From JADFOB01 sp964651325 (lineage in GTDB: Bacteria > Planctomycetota > Phycisphaerae > UBA1845): DNA of 13,631 nucleotides. Below are positions 1 through 5,007 of this stretch, piece by piece. Each line of letters begins with the position of its first letter. Position 1 is the stretch's first letter. The position numbers and the translations under genes are program-made. The notes beneath the pieces were generated by a model. The model saw only the letters and a program-made list of their open reading frames with translations. It was not told the DNA's origin and ran no database searches. The stretch spans positions 1-13,631 of the forward strand of contig CAZYXP010000088.1 in NCBI GenBank assembly GCA_964651325.1, given 5' to 3'.

Positions 1-318
1 GCTGGTGTTGGGATAAAGCGCTTCCAAGAAGGGCACTTGCCCCTTGAACCGTGGACCGAGCCTTCCTACGGCGCGCACTTCGGGAAAATCTCGCAAGAGT
101 CGCGAAATGGCGGGGGTCAGATTGCCGGCGCCGTCGGGTTTGAGTGCGGCCGTAACCAGCCGGGCTTTTTCTTCGATCAAACGCCCCATTTGGCGATGGA
201 GCGCGGTGTAGCACGTGGCCCACGTCGTCAACGTGGCAATCAAGGCGACGAGCCCCAAGCACAGCGTGGTCGAGCGTAGAAAGGCGTGCTCGATGCGTAT
301 TTGACTTGGTTTTGGCAC
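1..318 (-). CDS. N-terminus of a single-pass membrane protein, possibly a sensor (partial)
   Basis: An open frame of 106 codons runs off the left end of the window. It starts at a GTG (316-318) preceded by a weak purine-rich stretch (GAGAGAAG) about ten bases upstream. The frame stays open further upstream, but I see no usable start codon there. The product begins with a short basic segment, then one hydrophobic segment at about residues 14-36 (around LCLGLVALIATLTTWATCY). A charged helix follows (RLIEEKARLVTAAL), then a region including RLLRDFPEVRAVGRL. One transmembrane helix followed by an extracytoplasmic domain with a 'xLLxxxPEVxAV' stretch is typical of sensor kinases and related receptors. 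No kinase, HAMP or cyclase domain is visible because the gene is cut off, so the sensor role is inference. It lies downstream of the PTPS-like gene on the same strand, 231 bases away, so it may have its own promoter. Confidence 0.6.
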   Translation of the reverse strand, partial: MPKPSQIRIEHAFLRSTTLCLGLVALIATLTTWATCYTALHRQMGRLIEEKARLVTAALKPDGAGNLTPAISRLLRDFPEVRAVGRLGPRFKGQVPFLEALYPNTS

Positions 319-549
319 GGTAAGCGTACTTCTCTCTTGAACCTCTGGTTGGTTGGCGACGGTGATATCACTGCACTTTTCCCAATTGTACGATTGAACC
401 GCGCCGGCAAGCGGGCTGTCCGACTTCGGATGATTGAGGTTCCCATAACAACGGCGTGGAGCGACGTTAGGGCGCTCGCCCGGCCAGAACCTTCGTGATC
501 TCAGCGCTCGGACGCGCGGCGTGGGGTGTCATTTTCGCGGCAGGGTGGT

Positions 550-1341
550 CTACAAGCCCCGATAAACAGCACAGGTCTTTGGCGTTTCCCAAACGCGCAC
601 GGCCTCCAACGAGGCCGGGTCGAGTTGGTCTGCCAATCGATTCCAAATCACCCGCGCGATGTTTTCGACGCTCGGGTTCAGGTCGGCAAACTCCCTGCAA
701 TCGAGATTGAGATGTTTGTGATCAAAGTAATCCACGACTGATGTTTGGACGACTTGGTCGAAACGAGGTAGGTCGATCAAGGTGCCGGTGGTCTCGTCGG
801 GCACGCCAGCGATGGTTACATCGAGCACATAGTTGTGCCCATGGCCGTTGGGGTGGGCGCATTTTCCGAAGACGCGGCGGTTCTCCTCCTCCGTCAACGA
901 TTCACAATACAAACGGTGGGCCGCGGAGAATTCGAACGATTGGGTGAGATGAACCACGTTTGATTCTCCATGGACAACATGTATTTGTAGGTAGGGCGAA
1001 AGGAACAAGCGTAGTTTCGTCAGCCGGACGCTTTTGGGACCATGATTCGCGGCATCTTGCAGGGCGTCGATCAGCGTAGAACCGATGAGCGAAACGGTGG
1101 CCGGGCTCTTGTGTTCCCCCTGCGCACAATGGGGAATCACGCGCTGCAGGAGCAAGTTGTCGAGCTCGGCGATGTTGCAGAGGAATCCTGTACGCGGATC
1201 AATCGCTCCTTCCACGTCCGCAACCACACGCCGAAACGCCCCCACGCCGCCGCCCGCCGTCGTACCGGACCAGGAATTGGAAACATCGGCGCGAACCATG
1301 CCGCCATCTGCAAAGAATCGTACTTCGCGTGAAAGCCTCAT
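550..1341 (-). CDS. 6-pyruvoyl-tetrahydropterin synthase / QueD family protein with two tandem domains
   Basis: Product of 263 residues, about twice the usual 120-150 for this family. The C-terminal half (about 134-263) is a complete PTPS/QueD domain closely resembling the animal-type enzyme. Zinc ligands are H142 (SAAHRL), H167 and H169 (NGHGHNY). The catalytic Cys is C161 in GKCAHPNGHGH, the Asp/His pair is D207-H208 in FDHKHL, and the pterin-anchoring Glu is E252 in VWET. Such enzymes convert dihydroneopterin triphosphate to 6-pyruvoyl-tetrahydropterin or, in queuosine synthesis, to 6-carboxy-tetrahydropterin; which applies here cannot be decided. The N-terminal half (about 1-125) looks like a second copy, with matching spacing around GAIDPRTGFLCNIAELDNLL, but its zinc His and catalytic Cys positions are not conserved. 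The ATG at 1339-1341 is preferred over an in-frame TTG at 1357-1359 because a -10-like TACAAT lies between them. No queC, queE or folE is in the window. Confidence 0.88.
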   Translation of the reverse strand: MRLSREVRFFADGGMVRADVSNSWSGTTAGGGVGAFRRVVADVEGAIDPRTGFLCNIAELDNLLLQRVIPHCAQGEHKSPATVSLIGSTLIDALQDAANHGPKSVRLTKLRLFLSPYLQIHVVHGESNVVHLTQSFEFSAAHRLYCESLTEEENRRVFGKCAHPNGHGHNYVLDVTIAGVPDETTGTLIDLPRFDQVVQTSVVDYFDHKHLNLDCREFADLNPSVENIARVIWNRLADQLDPASLEAVRVWETPKTCAVYRGL

Positions 1342-1361
1342 GAATCTTATTGTAATCAATC
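1342..1361 (-). promoter_or_regulatory. Possible promoter -10 of the PTPS-like gene, leaderless arrangement
   Basis: On the minus strand TACAAT (1349-1354) matches the -10 consensus at five of six positions and lies seven bases before the ATG at 1341. Transcription would start at or next to the A of the ATG, and no Shine-Dalgarno sequence is present. The -35 match at 17-base spacing is poor (TTATGA). This is prediction by eye only. Confidence 0.35.
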
Positions 1362-1376
1362 GTGCGCGAATTCATA

Positions 1377-1412
1377 ACCACCAAGACACAAAGTCACCAA
1401 GAAGAAGGAGGG
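1377..1412. repeat. CACCAAGA-type intergenic repeat
   Basis: A low-complexity stretch built from copies of an ACCAAGA/ACACAAAG unit: CCACCAAGAC, ACACAAAG, TCACCAAGAAGAAGG. From memory, similar A/C/G-rich units recur in intergenic regions of many environmental bacteria, including planctomycetes. Nothing suggests that it is translated. It is in the intergenic stretch 1342-1646 (305 bases), which otherwise holds only the inverted-repeat element at 1491-1597; I see no gene there. Confidence 0.4.
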
Positions 1413-1490
1413 AGGATTGACTCGTTCCGAAATGCGAGGGCACGCGACGGATTTGGAGGGATGGGTACGCAGACAACCTGCGCGCACAGA

Positions 1491-1597
1491 GCCACGGGCG
1501 CCAGCCCTCGGACCCTTCTCGTTTGGTTTAGCCCGGCGGCTTGTCCCGTTCGTGGAAGGGCTAGCGTTCGTGTCGCAGGGCTAGCGCCCCGTGTTCT
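1491..1597. repeat. REP-like imperfect inverted repeat element
   Basis: The left arm ACGGGCGCCAGCCCT (about 1494-1506 with flanks) and the right arm AGGGCTAGCGCCCCGT (1577-1592) are near-complementary. A further partial copy of the right arm, AAGGGCTAGCGTTCG, begins at 1556. The element lies about 50 bases downstream of the serine hydrolase stop codon (1647, minus strand). It could act as a transcript 3' end structure or simply be a dispersed palindromic repeat. Confidence 0.4.
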
Positions 1598-1646
1598 GAA
1601 CTGCTCGCCACCGAAGTTGTTGCGTACGTCGGCGACTGGCGTCGGG

Positions 1647-2783
1647 TCAATCCTCGTGCGACACACCGCGATCGGGCATTGGGGTTGCGTTTTCGATGCC
1701 GAGCAGGATTTTGGCGATATTCAGCGACATGGTCTTTACGTCCGCCTGTTCCAGGTTGGCGAGGATGGCGATGGCGATGTGGTTTTCGGGAATGATGACC
1801 AGAAAGGAACTAACCTGGGGCTGCCAACCACCGTGTCCGACGATCTTTCGGCCTTCCCACTTGCGAACAAAACAGCCGAGACCGTACCGTGTTCCATGGC
1901 CGCTTGCGGTTTTGTACTCGGTCATCATCACCTCACGCAGCGGGGCGCTCAGGAGCGCGTCCGATTGCCAGGCGATCGCGAGGTTGGCCAAATCCTCGGC
2001 CGTGGCGATCATCCCCTCCGCGGGTAGCACAAGACTGGTATCGACGAATCGGGAATTTCGAAGTGATCCGTCCTTCTTGCGAATGTAGCCGCGGGCGCGT
2101 CGCTGTACGATTCTGCCAGGATCGTCGATGTCGGCGCTGCCCATCCCGGCGGGTTTGAAGATGTGCTGTTTGAGGTAATCGCGAAAGCCAAGGCCACTGA
2201 CGCGCTCGACGATCAGCCCCAGCATCGTGTAGGCCAACGGGGTGTAGAGAAATCGTTCCCCCGGTGGAGCGACGAGGGGGTCGTTTTTGAACGTGTCGAG
2301 GGCATCTACAAGCCGGGCGAAGTGTTTGGTGTTGAACAGTTCTTCGATGCTATTGATCGGCCTGATCCCGGACAGATGCGGGAGGATGTGCTCCACCGTG
2401 ATGCGATGCCCCTTGTCTGGAAGCTCGGGGACAAAGTCGCGTATAGAGGTGTTTAGGGCAATTTTGCCTTTCTGAACCAGTTGAAGCACGCAGATGGCTG
2501 TCACAAAGCGAGAAATCGAGGCGATGCGGTAGACGGTTTCCGGGGTGGCCGGGATGGCATTTTCGAGGTCCGCCATGCCAAAGCTTTGAGACCACGCCAG
2601 GGAGCCGTTCATGGCGACGGCCACCGAAAGCCCGGGGATGGCTTCCTCTTTCCGCTGCGCTTCAATGAGGGCGATGATTCGCTTCCCACGGGCGGATTCC
2701 TCGAACACCTGACCCTCGATGGTTTGTGAGATCGAAGTCGCCGCAAGCACCGACATCATCAAGTAGAGGCTGCTGAGAAGCAT
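1647..2783 (-). CDS. Secreted serine hydrolase of the beta-lactamase / class C (AmpC-EstB) fold with altered active site
   Basis: Product of 378 residues, normal for the beta-lactamase superfamily (Pfam Beta-lactamase, PF00144). Residues 1-20 are hydrophobic and probably form a signal peptide, placing the enzyme outside the cytoplasm. Family landmarks appear in order: GLSVAVAMNG near 51, YRIASISRF (85-93) around nucleophile S89, the HILPHLSGI motif (132-140), PGERFLYTPLAY (174-185) with general-base Y180, AEGMIATAEDLANL (255-268) and the GHGGW motif (316-320, H317). The SxxK lysine is replaced by Arg (R92), and the usual YSN/YST is YTP. Family members act as esterases, D-aminopeptidases, penicillin-binding proteins or beta-lactamases; the substrate here is unknown. 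The ATG (2781-2783) follows the rsmE stop codon (TAA, 2785-2787) by one base, so the two genes are likely co-transcribed and translationally coupled. Confidence 0.9.
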   Translation of the reverse strand: MLLSSLYLMMSVLAATSISQTIEGQVFEESARGKRIIALIEAQRKEEAIPGLSVAVAMNGSLAWSQSFGMADLENAIPATPETVYRIASISRFVTAICVLQLVQKGKIALNTSIRDFVPELPDKGHRITVEHILPHLSGIRPINSIEELFNTKHFARLVDALDTFKNDPLVAPPGERFLYTPLAYTMLGLIVERVSGLGFRDYLKQHIFKPAGMGSADIDDPGRIVQRRARGYIRKKDGSLRNSRFVDTSLVLPAEGMIATAEDLANLAIAWQSDALLSAPLREVMMTEYKTASGHGTRYGLGCFVRKWEGRKIVGHGGWQPQVSSFLVIIPENHIAIAILANLEQADVKTMSLNIAKILLGIENATPMPDRGVSHED

Positions 2784-2784
2784 G

Positions 2785-3525
2785 TTATATCCTGTTCAAG
2801 TCGTGACGCGACATCGCGCCGATGGCCGCACACACCGCGACGGCGGCCGTCTCCGTCCTCAGAATCGTAGGCCCCAACCCCAAGCCGTCATAGCCGTCTC
2901 GACGCATTACTTCCTTTTCCTGATCCGACCAGCCGCCCTCCGGACCAATCAGCACCAACGTTTCGTCCGGCTCGGCTTCGTCGGCAAGGAGTACCCCAAG
3001 GCCGACACAATTGGGGCCGGTATCGGCAAACGCGCGTAGCGGAATTGCCTGACCGCGTTGAATGGTGTCGCCGATGGATGCGGGCGTTTCGATCACCGGC
3101 ACCCAAGCCCTTCTTGATTGTTTGGCTGCCTCGATCGCGCGGCGTCGCCATCGCTCGATGGTCTTGCTGCTCGGCTCGGCCACCGTTCGTTCAGAAATAA
3201 GTGGCCAGATGGCCGAGACACCCAGCTCTGTGCACTTCTCAACCAGATAGCCCTGCCGGTGGGCCTTGGGGAACGCAACCGCGAGGGTCAATCGCCAGGG
3301 GACATCGTATCCCGATGCTTCTTGGATCTCTGCTACGGTGGCCCGGAGCGTATCTCGTTTGGCGTAGGAAATAGTCGCGCTCGCATGGCGGCCCCTTCCG
3401 TCGAACAGCTCGATCTCATCGCCGTCGCCGAGGCGAAGGGCTCTTGTGGCGTGGTGTGCCTCCTCGCGCGGGAGCAACACGTCGCCGATCTGCAATTCTG
3501 GGCAGTAGAGCCTGTGGGTCCGCAT
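2785..3525 (-). CDS. rsmE: 16S rRNA (uracil-1498-N3)-methyltransferase RsmE
   Basis: Product of 246 residues, the usual RsmE length. The N-terminal PUA-like domain (about 1-70) contains the HHATRALRLGDGDEIELFDG pattern. The C-terminal SPOUT methyltransferase domain carries AFPKAHRQGYLVEKCTELGV (84-103), the AAKQSRR segment (133-139), LIGPEGGWSDQE (192-203) and LGPTILRTETAA (217-228). The last two form the trefoil knot that binds S-adenosylmethionine. The enzyme methylates N3 of U1498 in 16S rRNA within the assembled small subunit. It is the first gene of an operon with the serine hydrolase. The ATG at 3523-3525 has no Shine-Dalgarno sequence but has a -10-like GATAAT eight bases upstream, pointing to a leaderless or near-leaderless transcript. 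Confidence 0.95.
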   Translation of the reverse strand: MRTHRLYCPELQIGDVLLPREEAHHATRALRLGDGDEIELFDGRGRHASATISYAKRDTLRATVAEIQEASGYDVPWRLTLAVAFPKAHRQGYLVEKCTELGVSAIWPLISERTVAEPSSKTIERWRRRAIEAAKQSRRAWVPVIETPASIGDTIQRGQAIPLRAFADTGPNCVGLGVLLADEAEPDETLVLIGPEGGWSDQEKEVMRRDGYDGLGLGPTILRTETAAVAVCAAIGAMSRHDLNRI

Positions 3526-3533
3526 GGCGCCGA

Positions 3534-3561
3534 ATTATCAGCGACCTGACGGGCAGGGCAA
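3534..3561 (-). promoter_or_regulatory. Predicted promoter of the rsmE operon
   Basis: Minus strand: TTGCCC (3556-3561) as -35, a 16-base spacer, and GATAAT (3534-3539) as -10. Only eight bases separate the -10 box from the rsmE ATG, so the transcript would begin at or within a base or two of the start codon. The -35 box lies inside the palindrome at 3556-3574, so a protein bound there could block RNA polymerase. Confidence 0.4.
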
Positions 3562-3574
3562 CCTCAGGTTGCCC
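3556..3574. repeat. 19-bp perfect palindrome in the divergent promoter region
   Basis: GGGCAACCT-C-AGGTTGCCC: two 9-base arms around a single central base. It sits between divergent genes (rsmE on the minus strand, the acidic protein on the plus strand) and overlaps the predicted rsmE -35. Odd-centred perfect symmetry fits a dimeric repressor operator. The alternative is a dispersed palindromic repeat, since GGGCAACC/GGTTGCC arms also occur near 8278-8321. Confidence 0.45.
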
Positions 3575-3669
3575 TCGACTTCGACCGATAACCCGAAAGA
3601 CGACGGAATCGCCTCGTGCTCGTCGGTCTTGCGTGTTGGGCGGGTTAGCAGCGTCGGAAGTCAGCGGCA

Positions 3670-4548
3670 ATGACCAATCAAGATCAACCGGACCTACCCA
3701 ACAACGAGGGCGACACCGGCTCCGACGATTTGGCCGAACTTGATGTCGATGCCCTGCTTGATCAGGCTACGTCTCTGGCGGATGAGCTTAGCGGCGAGGT
3801 TGGCGAGTCGGCGGACGAACAAGAAAACTCTGCCAGCGATAGCACGCCCCCCTCTGATTTGGCCCCAGACGCCGAATCGACAGACGTTGACGCAACCGCC
3901 GCGCCGCCGCAGGCGGATATTGATGCCGAGGATTCGCTGGCTACCGCGGATCAAGTCGATCGAGAGCTGGACGACTTGCAGTCTGTATTGGATACGCTCG
4001 GGGTCGAAGTATCCGATGAAACCCAGGATGAGACGGGTGAGGCAGCCTCGCTGGCTGAAGGGAACGCCGAAGCGAGTGATTCGGAGCGCGATGCTAGCGA
4101 CTCCTCCGCCAGCGACGCATCCGCAGGCGACGTTTCGGCAGAAGCATCGGCATTGGTCGAGTCTGATCTGGAGGCCGCGGCAAACGATTTAGGTCTGGAC
4201 ACCACGACTGTCCTCAAGCCGCCCAGCGCCTCTCCGGGCATCGCCGACCTTTCCGCCGAGGAACTCGCGCTTGACGGCCCGGCCGGATCGGAAAATCTTG
4301 ATGAGCCGGGCGGCGAGCCTCCTGACGCCTCTGGTGGGGGTCTGATCGGGCGTCTGGCTCCGCTGTATCCCGTTTTGAAGAAGGCAGAGCCGATTGCCCT
4401 TCGTCTTGCGGCTATCGTTGCTTTCTTTCTTGAGAAGCTCAATCGGCCATTTGGCATAATTGGCGACAAAATCCGCTCCATTTTCGGTTTGCTGGCGATT
4501 GCGACTACGGCCACGGCGATCGTTGTATTCGTCGTTTCCTTGCTGTAG
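3670..4548 (+). CDS. Highly acidic tail-anchored membrane protein of unknown function
   Basis: Product of 292 residues that I cannot assign to a family. Residues 1-182 are extremely acidic and rich in Asp, Glu, Ser and Ala, with only two basic residues (R98, R140), and are probably disordered. A Ser/Asp-rich tract lies at 136-160. A possible short helix is at about 93-112 (ADQVDRELDDLQSVLDTLGV). The C-terminal part is different: an amphipathic stretch at 228-258 (LAPLYPVLKK, then LRLAAIVAFFLEKLNRP), a basic turn (DKIRS) and a transmembrane helix at about 271-292 ending at the last residue. This suggests a C-terminal anchor with the acidic domain projecting from the membrane. GGAAG lies nine bases before the ATG. 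It precedes yidD by about 60 bases on the same strand, probably in one transcript. Function unknown. Confidence 0.82.
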   Translation: MTNQDQPDLPNNEGDTGSDDLAELDVDALLDQATSLADELSGEVGESADEQENSASDSTPPSDLAPDAESTDVDATAAPPQADIDAEDSLATADQVDRELDDLQSVLDTLGVEVSDETQDETGEAASLAEGNAEASDSERDASDSSASDASAGDVSAEASALVESDLEAAANDLGLDTTTVLKPPSASPGIADLSAEELALDGPAGSENLDEPGGEPPDASGGGLIGRLAPLYPVLKKAEPIALRLAAIVAFFLEKLNRPFGIIGDKIRSIFGLLAIATTATAIVVFVVSLL

Positions 4549-4607
4549 GCTTGTTGGCGGATGGGCGATGCCTGGAGTTGCCCCGTCTTCTGGTTGGAGC
4601 CGATGAG

Positions 4608-4895
4608 TTGCATCTCACACCCCCCCAATTTGCTCGTCGATGCGTAAACAGCCCGATTCGTGTGTTGATCCTCGCGGCGATACGCGGTTATCAGTGTTGT
4701 GTGCGACCCTTGCTCATCGGAACGTGCAAGTTTCACCCCACGTGCAGCGAGTACGCTGCCGAGGCGGTTCAAACGCACGGGGTCGCAAAAGGACTCGGCT
4801 TGGCTGTGAGGCGTCTTGTGCGTTGTCACCCCTTTGGGACCGGTGGTCTGGATCCGGTTCCGCCCGGCCCGCCCGGGACCACCAAGAAGAAATAA
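4608..4895 (+). CDS. yidD: Membrane protein insertion efficiency factor YidD
   Basis: The YidD signature is clear: RGYQCCVRPLL, then TCKFHPTCSEYAAEAV, then HGVAKGLGLAVRRLVRCHPF and GGLDPVPP. The conserved Cys are C40, C46 and C73 in the 95-residue version. YidD is a small membrane-associated protein thought to help YidC/Sec insert membrane proteins. The start is uncertain. I chose TTG at 4608 because GGAG (4596-4599) lies eight bases upstream; alternatives are TTG 4551 (114 residues, no Shine-Dalgarno) and GTG 4662 (77 residues, closest to the usual family length). The gene is not beside rpmH, rnpA or yidC, its common neighbours in other bacteria. The C-terminus carries a Pro/Gly stretch and three terminal lysines. 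Confidence 0.9.
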   Translation: MHLTPPQFARRCVNSPIRVLILAAIRGYQCCVRPLLIGTCKFHPTCSEYAAEAVQTHGVAKGLGLAVRRLVRCHPFGTGGLDPVPPGPPGTTKKK

Positions 4896-5007
4896 TCGCA
4901 GTTCTCGGCCTACCGACTCGATAAACCTTTTGACGAAGTCGCGGATCGATTCCGCCTCGCGAGGCGGCATCCGCTTGGCCATGCGTACCGGAACCGACAA
5001 GCCAACC

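Noticed and set aside
319..549. Possible upstream extension of the partial left-edge gene, or a short gene between it and the PTPS-like gene
   Set aside because: The frame is open but has no start codon for about 60 codons above GTG 318 and the translated sequence looks non-coding. Short alternative frames have no recognisable content.
1377..1412. CRISPR-like short repeat array
   Set aside because: The units are only 7-9 bases, contiguous and imperfect, with no spacers and no cas genes nearby.
1394..1666. Minus-strand open frame of 90 codons downstream of the hydrolase
   Set aside because: It lies over the inverted-repeat region and has biased Arg/Pro composition, no domain and no ribosome binding site; typical of translated intergenic repeat.
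1362..2027. Plus-strand open frame of 221 codons
   Set aside because: It runs through repeats and then antisense to the serine hydrolase, whose conserved motifs fix the coding strand.
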